The translations under genes were made by a program, and so were the position numbers. A stretch of DNA of 27,603 nt from a candidate division WOR-3 bacterium (lineage in GTDB: Bacteria > SDB-A), in the NCBI GenBank assembly GCA_016934535.1, contig JAFGSQ010000066.1, positions 1 to 27,603 on the forward strand, given 5' to 3'. The notes beneath the pieces are model-generated. The model was given only the letters and a program-made list of their open reading frames with translations. It had not been told where the DNA came from and made no database searches. Shown here piece by piece: positions 8,344 to 16,146 of the stretch. The stretch's first letter is position 1, and each line of letters starts with the position of its first letter.

Positions 8344-10515
8344 ATGACTTTTGTCTCAGTTTTCATTTTATACATTTTGCAATCGTTTCTGACTCTGCAA
8401 AGTTCAAACGACCGCGAAACAAGGATCGGTCTGGTTCTCAGCGGAGGAGGGGCGAGGGGTTTCGCTCACATAGGTGTTTTAAAAGTTCTTGAAGAAGCCG
8501 GATTCTCTTTTGATTTCATTGGCGGAACGAGCATGGGTTCCATTGTCGGAGGACTTTACGCTTCCGGTTACACGGCGGGGGAAATCGAAAGCCTCACGAC
8601 GGAAATCGATTGGAAAGACTTGTTCAACGACGAAGTAAAAAGAAGAGATCTGCCTTTTGACGAGAGAAGTTATTCCGGAAAATACATAGGAGGTCTGGAT
8701 TTTGAAGGTTATAAACCCGTATTACCGCTCGGGTTGATTGAAGGGCAGAGGATCGAAGCCCTTCTGTCCCGCTTGACATGGAAATCAAACACAATCGAGG
8801 ATTTTTCCGATCTGCCGGTTTCTTTTATTTGTCTGGCGGCAGACGTGGAAAGATCTCAGGCCGTAGTTCTGAATAATGGTCTCCTTTTCGAAGCGATGAG
8901 AGCGAGCATGGCTATTCCGACCGTATTTACTCCCGTCATGATAGACAGGAGACTGCTTGTCGACGGGGGAACGATAAGGAATTTTCCCGTTCAGGACGTC
9001 AGGGATCTCGGAGCGGATTACATCATCGGAGTGGATATCGGCACTCCGACAAAACGATTGTCGGATCTCCGTTCCGCAGTAGACATAATAAATCAGGTAA
9101 TAGGTTTCAGGAACACGGAGACGAATCTTGAACAGCGAGCCATGTGCGATCTTCTAATAACTCCGGATCTTCAGGGGTATTCAAGCTACGATTTTTCTGA
9201 TCCGGATTCACTTGTACGCCTTGGCGAAATTGGCGCCAGAGAAGTTTTTGACAGGCTCGAGTTTGTGGCCGACAGCCTGAGAACAGAAGATGTCACCGGA
9301 ACGAGAAGCGTTAATTTCACGGAGGATTCGATTTTCGTGGAAGACATCTATGTTATGGGCCTCAGGGAAGTGACAAGAAATTTTGTCGTTTCTTCATTCG
9401 GTCACCAGACTCCCGGGTGGCTTGACGCAAAGAAGATAGACGAAGGTGTGGAAAGAATTTACAACACGCTGTTTTTCAGAAAGGTCAATTACAGGATAAA
9501 AGCGACCGACACGGCATACGTTCTGGTGCTTATTGTCGAAGAAAACAAGAACGACCGCATAAATCTCGGTTTGCGATACGATTCGTACAATAACGCTCAG
9601 ATGCTGGTCAATCTGACGATGAGGAATTTTCTCGTTCACAGTTCAAAGTTCGTATTAGACCTGAAACTGGGCGAAGATTATTCTTTCGGTTTTAATTACT
9701 TTCTTTTCACTATGCTCGGATACGTGAGAAATAAAACAGGGATTATTCTGTCTGCGGGACTGGATCAGAAATATTTTTATCTGTATCATAACGGTGACAG
9801 ATTCGCAAAACTCGACTTTAAATCCCTTTACAGTTCACTGTCGGCGGGATTGACCCTTTACAACAACATCTGCATGAGCGCGGGAGTTAAATTCGACTTT
9901 TCTTCGCTGAAGCCGTCTGTGGCGCCTATAGATTTCAAAAACAGCAAGTACGGCGGGTTTGTCTACCGAGGCACTCTGGAAAGTGATTATTTGGACAGGG
10001 CATATTTCACGAGGTCAGGCTTCAAAACTCTGTTTGAGATCATTGTTGCAGACAAGAATTTCGGTTCCGAAGAGAATTTTATCAAATTAAGTGCGGACCT
10101 GTCATTTTTCATACCGGCAGCAAAAAGAACCGTTCTATTCGGAGGTGTCTGGGCGGGATTTTCCGAGGCAGATTCCCTGTCAATCCAAAACCGTTATTAC
10201 ACTGGCGGTCACAAAGGCACTGCATGCTATAATACTTTTCTGGGAAGTGAAAACATGGAATTGACGGGAGAACAGATGGCGGCATTCAGGGTAGGTCTTC
10301 AGTTGGAACCTTTTGACGACAGATACATTGAATTTCAGATTAACGCCGCGAAAACAGCGAAAGAGGCTGATGAAATATTGATTCCTGAAAATATTTATTA
10401 CGGGGCGGGAGTAACTTTAGGAGGGAACACCCCAATAGGTCCTGTTTTTCTTTCAATTGCAGGTAAAGACGCGGAAAATATTAATCTTTACATCAATATC
10501 GGCTATGACTTTTAA
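8344..10515 (+). CDS. Patatin-like phospholipase with POTRA and Omp85-type beta-barrel (PlpD / type Vd-like)
   Basis: A 723-residue protein. The start at 8344 is preferred over the upstream ATG at 8257 because it opens on a hydrophobic export signal and avoids placing a perfect -10 inside the gene. Residues about 27-300 are a patatin domain with the oxyanion loop GGGARG (34-39), nucleophile S63 in GTSMG and D207 in LLVDGG, so the Ser-Asp dyad is intact. Residues about 315-405 look like one POTRA domain, and about 410-723 alternate as outer-membrane beta strands, ending in an aromatic-rich strand (YINIGYDF). This domain order is that of PlpD-type (type Vd) proteins, where the lipase is displayed or released through its own barrel. 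It is the first gene of the 8344-13346 cluster. Confidence 0.87.
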   Translation: MTFVSVFILYILQSFLTLQSSNDRETRIGLVLSGGGARGFAHIGVLKVLEEAGFSFDFIGGTSMGSIVGGLYASGYTAGEIESLTTEIDWKDLFNDEVKRRDLPFDERSYSGKYIGGLDFEGYKPVLPLGLIEGQRIEALLSRLTWKSNTIEDFSDLPVSFICLAADVERSQAVVLNNGLLFEAMRASMAIPTVFTPVMIDRRLLVDGGTIRNFPVQDVRDLGADYIIGVDIGTPTKRLSDLRSAVDIINQVIGFRNTETNLEQRAMCDLLITPDLQGYSSYDFSDPDSLVRLGEIGAREVFDRLEFVADSLRTEDVTGTRSVNFTEDSIFVEDIYVMGLREVTRNFVVSSFGHQTPGWLDAKKIDEGVERIYNTLFFRKVNYRIKATDTAYVLVLIVEENKNDRINLGLRYDSYNNAQMLVNLTMRNFLVHSSKFVLDLKLGEDYSFGFNYFLFTMLGYVRNKTGIILSAGLDQKYFYLYHNGDRFAKLDFKSLYSSLSAGLTLYNNICMSAGVKFDFSSLKPSVAPIDFKNSKYGGFVYRGTLESDYLDRAYFTRSGFKTLFEIIVADKNFGSEENFIKLSADLSFFIPAAKRTVLFGGVWAGFSEADSLSIQNRYYTGGHKGTACYNTFLGSENMELTGEQMAAFRVGLQLEPFDDRYIEFQINAAKTAKEADEILIPENIYYGAGVTLGGNTPIGPVFLSIAGKDAENINLYINIGYDF

Positions 10516-10557
10516 TATGTTGAAAGTATCATCCGTAGAAGACAAAAAGGAGTGAAA

Positions 10558-11082
10558 ATGAAAAAATCGATTTTTGCCCTGATTCTTGCTGTTCTGGCGG
10601 TCTCTTTATCGGCGGAAACAATAAACAGTATCAGAGAAGCTTACAACGAAGCGAATAAAATGATACAAAATGAAGAATTGTACAGGACTGAAATTTCGGT
10701 CAACAGTTCAGACATGCCCTTTCCCGCAGTCGGAATTTTCAACAAATCTGTTGTCTGTTATTGGGCTTGCGAGCCCGAATCGGACGATTTTTACAGATTG
10801 ATTAAAGTGCATTGCAAACTGATAATATCCGCTTTCGAAGAATACACGGAGGTCCTTTACAATGACATGGGTCAGCCGATATTCTGCTACAAAAAAGGCG
10901 GATACGGAGAACAGGAAGACAGAGAGGAGAGATATTATTTTTCAGATTTAAAACTGATAAGATTGATATCAGGCGGAGATACGTTCGATTCTCCAGGCAA
11001 TGAACAATTATCGGAAGCTGAAGAAGTGCTCAAAGAGGCGGAGAATTTTTATAAAGCTTTCGCTTTTTTGCACTCGGATTGA
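10558..11082 (+). CDS. Secreted protein of unknown function
   Basis: A 174-residue protein with a clear N-terminal signal peptide (MKKSIFALILAVLAVSLSA, then ETIN). The ATG at 10558 is chosen over an in-frame GTG at 10552 because the GTG overlaps the ribosome binding site AAGGAG (10547-10552), which is 5 bases from the ATG. The mature part is acidic and mixed alpha/beta: an N-terminal helix (INSIREAYNEANKMI), central strands with aromatic residues, and a C-terminal charged helix. Three cysteines occur (CYWAC and one further on, plus FCY). I do not recognise the family. It lies 42 bases after the patatin gene and 32 before the CAP gene, so a role at the cell envelope with these two is plausible but inferred. 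Confidence 0.75.
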   Translation: MKKSIFALILAVLAVSLSAETINSIREAYNEANKMIQNEELYRTEISVNSSDMPFPAVGIFNKSVVCYWACEPESDDFYRLIKVHCKLIISAFEEYTEVLYNDMGQPIFCYKKGGYGEQEDREERYYFSDLKLIRLISGGDTFDSPGNEQLSEAEEVLKEAENFYKAFAFLHSD

Positions 11083-11114
11083 TAAATTAAAAACACTAAT
11101 ATTTTGCAAGTACG

Positions 11115-12002
11115 ATGAAAAACAAATATTTTACAGTATTCCTGATACTCTCTGTCATAGGTACGGGTTTATTGAGCCAGGCGAACCCGGCACTGCACGA
11201 ATACGAGCTTAAAACCCACGAACTCGTAAATGATTTCAGAGAATCGGCGGGATTGAAAAGACTCGACTTCGATGAAACTGTCGCCGACCAATGCAGGGAG
11301 CACAGCAGATTTATGGCGGCTTTATCCGGATCGCTCTCGCACGATGGATTCCGAGACAGAGTGAAAAGAATTCAGGAAACGATACCGCTTCGATCTGCCG
11401 CTGAAAACGTAGCAAGCAACCTGAACACTCCGGATCCTTGTTCCACAGCTGTGACAGGCTGGATAAACAGCCCCCCGCACAAGGAAAACATGGTGAACGA
11501 CTGGGATATAACGGGAATAGGCGTTTCTATTTCTCCGGAAGGCAAATTCTATTTCACGCAGATATTCGTCCTTTTACAGGACACTGCGCTCAACGAAACA
11601 TACACCATCGAGGAAATAGAAACAGGCTTAAAATCATTAACAGACGATTACAGAGCCGCGTCGGGAGCAGTACAGATTGCATGGAGCGACACTCTCTCTT
11701 CGATCGCCAGGCAAATAAGTCAAGAACTAAGTAAGGAATCTTCTGACAGCAGGAGAGTTCTTTCCTCTCTGACAGACAGTGTGGAGAAGTATTACAATAT
11801 AGAAAAAGTCGGAGAAATAATATCGACGAGCAGCGGCTTGGAAATACCTCACGAAGAGATATTCGGGCACTGGATGGAAGACAGCGGATACAGATCTTTG
11901 TTGGGAGGAGATTTTGATATTGCGGGTGTGGGGATTGTTTTGTCGCCTGAAAACAAACACTTTGCCGTGATGGTTCTGGTAAAGTTAACGGAGAGAAGAT
12001 GA
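11115..12002 (+). CDS. Exported tandem CAP-domain (SCP/PR1-like, YkwD-type) protein
   Basis: A 295-residue protein with a signal peptide (about 1-23). The first CAP domain (about 30-155) has the expected motifs: HELVNDFRESAGL, SHDGF (H76), AAENVA (E97), GWINSPPHKENM (H122) and GIGVSISPEGKFYFTQIF. Residues about 163-293 repeat the same fold in degraded form (FGHWMEDSGYRSLLGG, IAGVGIVLSPENKHFAVMVLVK), with the His/Glu residues of the cavity lost or replaced. Bacterial CAP proteins are extracellular, often binding lipids or other ligands; no enzymatic activity can be claimed. No clear Shine-Dalgarno precedes the ATG. The stop overlaps the next start in ATGA (11999-12002), so the GNAT gene is translationally coupled. 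Confidence 0.85.
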   Translation: MKNKYFTVFLILSVIGTGLLSQANPALHEYELKTHELVNDFRESAGLKRLDFDETVADQCREHSRFMAALSGSLSHDGFRDRVKRIQETIPLRSAAENVASNLNTPDPCSTAVTGWINSPPHKENMVNDWDITGIGVSISPEGKFYFTQIFVLLQDTALNETYTIEEIETGLKSLTDDYRAASGAVQIAWSDTLSSIARQISQELSKESSDSRRVLSSLTDSVEKYYNIEKVGEIISTSSGLEIPHEEIFGHWMEDSGYRSLLGGDFDIAGVGIVLSPENKHFAVMVLVKLTERR

Positions 12003-12574
12003 AATATTTTAAAAAAATAGCGGGGAAAAAAGTTTATTTGTCGCCAATTGACATCGAAGACTGCGAGCAATATACCGAGTGGATGAACGATCCGGAAATT
12101 ACCGTAAATCTGGATTGTTTGGCCGGCAATTATTCTGTCATCAAAGAAAGAGAAATTTTGGAAAAACTGGCGAAGCATGAATTTGTATTCGCCATTGTCG
12201 ATAAAAACAGCGATAAACTGATAGGCAACTGCGGGCTTCATAACATAGACACCGTCAACCGGAAAGCTTCTCTCGGCATATTCATCGGGGACAAAGGACA
12301 TTGGGACAGGGGTTTCGGGACTGAAGCCGTAAGCCTTCTGCTCGATTATTCTTTCAACGCCCTGAATTTGAACAGTGTAATGCTCGTAGTAAAGGAATTC
12401 AACAAACGAGGATTAAAATGCTACGAAAAATGCGGTTTCAAAAAAATTGGAATCAGGCGGGAGGCGGCAATAATAGCCGGAAATAAATACGGCGAAGTCA
12501 TGATGGATATTTTAGCTGTCGAGTTCAAAGAAAACCGTTTCGCAGATTATTTGAAAGATAAAAAACGCTCATGA
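11999..12574 (+). CDS. GNAT-family N-acetyltransferase (RimJ/RimL-like)
   Basis: A 191-residue cytoplasmic protein. It opens with the KVYLSPIDIEDCEQYTEWM start typical of RimJ/RimL-type GNATs, and motif A with the acetyl-CoA pyrophosphate loop is visible as DRGFGTEA (about 102-109), followed by the LNLNSVMLVVKEFNKRGLKCYEKCGF motif B region, cut here into SVMLVVKEFN and KCYEKCGFKKIG. The acceptor may be a protein N-terminus, an aminoglycoside-like molecule or a small metabolite; sequence does not decide. It starts inside the CAP gene stop (ATGA), with GGAGAGAAG upstream as ribosome binding site. Confidence 0.88.
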   Translation: MKYFKKIAGKKVYLSPIDIEDCEQYTEWMNDPEITVNLDCLAGNYSVIKEREILEKLAKHEFVFAIVDKNSDKLIGNCGLHNIDTVNRKASLGIFIGDKGHWDRGFGTEAVSLLLDYSFNALNLNSVMLVVKEFNKRGLKCYEKCGFKKIGIRREAAIIAGNKYGEVMMDILAVEFKENRFADYLKDKKRS

Positions 12575-12624
12575 ACGGAATTATGAAGATATTGCATAAA
12601 TGTATATCGGAAAGAAGGTGAAGA

Positions 12625-13074
12625 ATGTTTAAAGAATTCAAAGAATTCGCAGTAAAAGGTAACGCCGTTGATATGGCCGTCGGTATCATTATCGGAGCGG
12701 CTTTTGGCGCGATTGTCCAATCGATTGTCGCCGATATCATCATGCCTCCTCTGGGACTGCTGATAGGAAAAGTGGATTTCGCGAATTTGTTTATTCTTCT
12801 TCACAACGGCACCCCCCAGGGACCTTATTCTTCGCTTGCAAACGCGCAGGCGGCTGGTGCCGTGACAATAAACTACGGAAATTTCATAAACATAGTCATA
12901 AGGTTTGTAATAGTGGCTTTCGTCGTTTTTATGCTGGTAAAAAGCATAAATAAACTCAAAAGGCAGGAAAAAGCCGAGATAAAACCGGATTCAAAGGAAT
13001 GCCCTTTCTGCTGTTCAAAAATTTCGATAAAAGCGACACGTTGTCCGAATTGCACTTCAGAAATAAAAGAATGA
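12625..13074 (+). CDS. mscL: Large-conductance mechanosensitive channel MscL with C-terminal zinc ribbon
   Basis: A 149-residue inner-membrane protein. The N-terminal amphipathic helix ([19 protein letters not shown]) leads into TM1 (about 14-44, ending [12 protein letters not shown]), a periplasmic loop, and TM2 (about 86-107). The channel opens under membrane tension and releases solutes during osmotic downshock. In place of the usual simple C-terminal helix bundle the tail carries [18 protein letters not shown], a CxxC...CxxC zinc ribbon found in a subset of MscL proteins. The ribosome binding site is GAAGGTGAAG just upstream. Its stop overlaps the Cdd1-like start in ATGA (13071-13074), indicating coupling. 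Confidence 0.96.
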   Translation: MFKEFKEFAVKGNAVDMAVGIIIGAAFGAIVQSIVADIIMPPLGLLIGKVDFANLFILLHNGTPQGPYSSLANAQAAGAVTINYGNFINIVIRFVIVAFVVFMLVKSINKLKRQEKAEIKPDSKECPFCCSKISIKATRCPNCTSEIKE

Positions 13075-13346
13075 TAAGTCAAAAAAATGACTCAATTAGA
13101 AAACTTAAAAAAATCCCGGGAATCGGACCGAGTATGGCCGAAGATCTTTACGATCTCGGAATGCGAAAGGTATCAGATCTGAAGAAAAAAGATCCCGAAC
13201 TGCTCTACAAAAAACTTTGCATACTCAGGGGCATTCGCATAGATCGCTGTGTTCTTTATGCATTCAGATGCGCTGTATACTTTGCATCAGAACACGAACA
13301 CAAACCGGAATTGCTTAAGTGGTGGAACTGGAAAGATAAAAAATAA
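13071..13346 (+). CDS. Cdd1-family helix-hairpin-helix protein
   Basis: A 91-residue basic protein. The helix-hairpin-helix motif [17 protein letters not shown] (about 15-31) is followed by [18 protein letters not shown], then [13 protein letters not shown] and the terminal [11 protein letters not shown], which together match the Cdd1 ('pathogenicity locus') family. HhH motifs bind DNA backbone non-specifically, but the function of Cdd1 proteins is not established. The ATG at 13071 is preferred over an in-frame ATG at 12999 because it overlaps the mscL stop (ATGA) and begins the conserved part. It is the last gene of the 8344-13346 cluster. Confidence 0.88.
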   Translation: MISQKNDSIRKLKKIPGIGPSMAEDLYDLGMRKVSDLKKKDPELLYKKLCILRGIRIDRCVLYAFRCAVYFASEHEHKPELLKWWNWKDKK

Positions 13347-13489
13347 ACAACATTTGCCACAGATTGCCGTCACTCATTTCCGTCAGGTTTAATCAGTACA
13401 GGTTCCGGAATTTTGACGAGAATAATTTTGCCGATAAACGGATTATGGCCGATAATTGTCTGAAGTACTTGTGACAAAACTAATAGAGA

Positions 13490-14176
13490 ATGCCGGGAAT
13501 CAAAGAGTTTGTTGAAAAATACGGATCCGGTTCCGTATTGGACGCCGGATGCGGAGACGGACAATTTACCAAAGAATTGTCACCGCACTGCCGTTTTATT
13601 GTCGCCGGGGACAGGGAGACAAGCTTTGTCAGGAAAGCGGGTGGCGGAGAAACTGTCAAAAACCTGTCTTTGCTGTGCCTCGACGCCGTTTCTCTGCCTT
13701 TTAAAGACGACGAATTTGATTTAGTGACCGCGCGAGCCATCCTGCATCACGAAAAAAACTGGCGTGAAGTTCTCGATGAACTTTTCAGGGTGTCTAAAGG
13801 AAAAGTTCTGATTGAAGAACCATACGAAGATAAAAGGAACGAAGGAAAGGTAAACGCCGCTGAAGCGATGGCTTTTTACCTGAGACTTCAGAATGAGACA
13901 GGATATGTTCATTTCAGATATTTGACGATGAACGATTATGACAGCTATTTCAAAATGAAAAATTTATCGCATCAAATTTCAATAATCAGAAGCGACGAGG
14001 AAATAGGATTCGAAGAATATTTCCGCTTTTTCGAAAAATTCGCCGATAGAAGCCGGCGCAAAGATTACTGGTACAGTGAATTCGAAAAACTGAAAAGAGA
14101 ATTTTCTTCAAAAACAATATTTGACGACGACTTGGTTTGCATAGAGGCTGAGAAAAAAAGTGATTTTTTAAAATAA
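13490..14176 (+). CDS. Class I SAM-dependent methyltransferase
   Basis: A 228-residue cytoplasmic protein. Motif I is GSVLDAGCGDGQF (about 14-26); an acidic residue follows strand 2 (D41), DAVSLPF is the motif around residue 65, and FDLVTARAILHH (76-87) is motif IV with the post-motif helix, as in UbiE/COQ5-type (Methyltransf_11) enzymes. The acceptor substrate cannot be told. An in-frame TAG ends directly before the 'aga' preceding the ATG, so the start cannot lie further upstream; no Shine-Dalgarno is visible. It is preceded by 143 bases in which I see no terminator. Confidence 0.88.
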   Translation: MPGIKEFVEKYGSGSVLDAGCGDGQFTKELSPHCRFIVAGDRETSFVRKAGGGETVKNLSLLCLDAVSLPFKDDEFDLVTARAILHHEKNWREVLDELFRVSKGKVLIEEPYEDKRNEGKVNAAEAMAFYLRLQNETGYVHFRYLTMNDYDSYFKMKNLSHQISIIRSDEEIGFEEYFRFFEKFADRSRRKDYWYSEFEKLKREFSSKTIFDDDLVCIEAEKKSDFLK

Positions 14177-14260
14177 ATTTCAAAAATCGGCTTCTTTAGT
14201 GATTTTTTCCGTAAAAGTGGTAAAATACATGCGGGAAAAACCTGAAAAGAATTATCAATT

Positions 14261-14788
14261 ATGACAAATAAAAAAAACAACAAACCGCAGGTTTCATTAA
14301 AAAAAGCCGAAGAAAAAGACCTTCCGTATATCCGGAAACTTTGGGCGGATGAAAAGACCATGGCCGATGTAGGCGGAGTTGTTTTAATGAACGAAGAGAA
14401 GATGCTGAATTGGCACAGAAAAATTGAGGCTAGCGAAACCACTGATTATTACAGACTCATATTGAATCAGCAGGGAGAAATCGTCGGAGAAGTTAGCTTT
14501 CACAGATACAACGAGGCGGATAAAAGCGCTCACATGAACATTAAAATCGAACATTCGCACAGAGGCATGGGTTATTCAAAAATCGCCCTGGCGGAGATTC
14601 TCAGGTACTTTTTCACTGAAAAACACGGAGAAATGATGCTCGATGACGTAAGGGAAGAGAACATAAAAGCCATAAAATTCCTCCTGGCTTCAGGTTTTGA
14701 GATGTCTTCAGGACAGCCTCTGCCGAACACTGTCAGGCTGTTCATGTCGAAAAAAATGTACGAAAGAAAAATTTTGCGCCATAAATAA
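14261..14788 (+). CDS. GNAT-family N-acetyltransferase
   Basis: A 175-residue protein. The pattern SLKKAEEKDLPYIRKLWAD at the N-terminus, central strands (GEIVGEVSFHRYNE), the acetyl-CoA loop HSHRGMGYSKIAL (about 104-116) and the ENIKAIKFLLASGFEM segment identify a GNAT fold. The substrate is unknown. It is not closely alike to the GNAT at 11999-12574, which is of RimJ/RimL type, so the two are not a recent duplication. A TAAAAT box at 14221-14226 could be its -10. Confidence 0.82.
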   Translation: MTNKKNNKPQVSLKKAEEKDLPYIRKLWADEKTMADVGGVVLMNEEKMLNWHRKIEASETTDYYRLILNQQGEIVGEVSFHRYNEADKSAHMNIKIEHSHRGMGYSKIALAEILRYFFTEKHGEMMLDDVREENIKAIKFLLASGFEMSSGQPLPNTVRLFMSKKMYERKILRHK

Positions 14789-14844
14789 AATGAAAAATGT
14801 CCGGGTGTCAGAAAATGAAATTTAGAAAGAGGTAAAATCACGAC

Positions 14845-16083
14845 ATGGAAAATTTAGTTTTTCTGCCAGGTTACAAAGAAGCGGCGATGATACTTATAGG
14901 TTTTTTTCTTATCTGGGTTTGCGTCAGGAAAAATTACGAACCTCTGCTTCTGCTACCCATTGGCATTGGAATAGTGCTCGTGAACCTTCCTTCTTCACCC
15001 TTGAGAGCGGAAGACTCGATATTGGCCATGCTCTTCGAGAAGGGTGTTAAAAACGATATTTTTCCCCTTTTGATTTTTATCTCCATAGGCGCGATGATGG
15101 ACTTCAAACCGCTCGTTCAGAGACCGTGGCTGGTTGTTTTCGGTGTAGCGGGACAGATAGGCATTTTTGCGACTATGATAATGGCAGTCCTTTTAGGATA
15201 CAACATCCAGCAGGCTGCTTCCATCGGCATTATCGGCAGTGCTGACGGCCCGACATCGATATTTGTGTCATCTAAACTTGCCCCGGAACTGCTCGGTTTG
15301 ATAACTCTCGCCGCATATTCCTACATGGCTCTGGTGCCGCTGATTCAGCCGCCGATAATGAAAGCTTTGACAACAAAGGGGGAGAGACGGGTTAAAATGC
15401 CTGTCAGCACTTTTGTTGTAGGAAAAACACTGGAAAAACTGTTCCCTTATATAATTCTGATAGTCTCCGGAATATTCTGCCCGATGAGCGTTCCTCTCAT
15501 AGGTTTTTTGATGTTCGGAAACATCCTTAACACTTCGGGGGTAACAGATATGCTGGCTAAAGCGGCGAAGGATTACCTTTCCGGTCTCGTCACGCTTTTT
15601 CTCGGTATAGCTGTGGGATCTTCAATGACCGCCCACTCTTTTTTGAAGCTCGATACGTTGGTTATCTTTTTTCTCGGTCTCTTCGCATTCGCTTTTTCGA
15701 CGGCTTTCGGTGTCCTTCTCGGAAAGGTCATGCTTTTTTTCAAAGTCAGGATAAACCCCCTGATAGGAGCCGCGGGTTTGTCGTCTTTTCCAATGTCAGC
15801 AAGACTCGTCCATCAGATAGGGCAGGAAGCGGACAAAACAAATTACCTTCTTATGCACGCCGCTTCGGCAAACGTGGCAGGCCAGCTCGCTTCTGTCATA
15901 GCCGGAGGAGTACTCATAGACATGGTTTTAAAATATGCCCCGACCTCTGATTTTACGGGATCTAACCTTGCTGTGGCTTTAAAAATCCTCGCTCTCGGAA
16001 TGTTGAGGGTCTTTTTTATTATGGCTGTTGTAAGTTTACTGATTTACGGAACGAGATTGGTGTTCAGATCTAAGGAAGATTAA
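14845..16083 (+). CDS. Sodium-translocating decarboxylase beta subunit (OadB/GcdB/MmdB family), orphan
   Basis: A 412-residue polytopic inner-membrane protein with about nine to eleven hydrophobic segments. Family signatures are GSADGPTSIFVSSKL (131-145; D134 in the membrane-embedded Asp position used for Na+ transport in this family) and LLMHAASANVAGQLASV near the C-terminus. In the known pumps this subunit couples decarboxylation of biotin-bound carboxyl groups (oxaloacetate, glutaconyl-CoA or methylmalonyl-CoA) to Na+ export. No carboxyltransferase alpha, biotin carrier or gamma subunit lies within this window, so which complex it serves is open. GAGG at 14829-14832 may be the ribosome binding site; a TAAAAT box ends 6 bases before the ATG. 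Confidence 0.9.
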   Translation: MENLVFLPGYKEAAMILIGFFLIWVCVRKNYEPLLLLPIGIGIVLVNLPSSPLRAEDSILAMLFEKGVKNDIFPLLIFISIGAMMDFKPLVQRPWLVVFGVAGQIGIFATMIMAVLLGYNIQQAASIGIIGSADGPTSIFVSSKLAPELLGLITLAAYSYMALVPLIQPPIMKALTTKGERRVKMPVSTFVVGKTLEKLFPYIILIVSGIFCPMSVPLIGFLMFGNILNTSGVTDMLAKAAKDYLSGLVTLFLGIAVGSSMTAHSFLKLDTLVIFFLGLFAFAFSTAFGVLLGKVMLFFKVRINPLIGAAGLSSFPMSARLVHQIGQEADKTNYLLMHAASANVAGQLASVIAGGVLIDMVLKYAPTSDFTGSNLAVALKILALGMLRVFFIMAVVSLLIYGTRLVFRSKED

Positions 16084-16135
16084 GCAGTCAGGATTTTATA
16101 TATCATATTTTCAGCTTTTTAATTTTGTAATATTT

Positions 16136-16142
16136 AAGGAGG
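16136..16142 (+). promoter_or_regulatory. Strong ribosome binding site of the C1 peptidase gene
   Basis: AAGGAGG, full complement to the 16S 3' end, lies 4 bases before the ATG at 16147 and fixes this start. It contrasts with the genes that have no such site (patatin, UvsE, membrane protein). Confidence 0.7.
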
Positions 16143-16146
16143 CGTC

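Noticed and set aside
14157-14240. Direct repeat AGTGATTTTTT and a TTTTTTCC/GGGAAAAA pair between the methyltransferase and GNAT genes as a terminator.
   Set aside because: Low-complexity A/T runs with long spacing; no stable GC stem.
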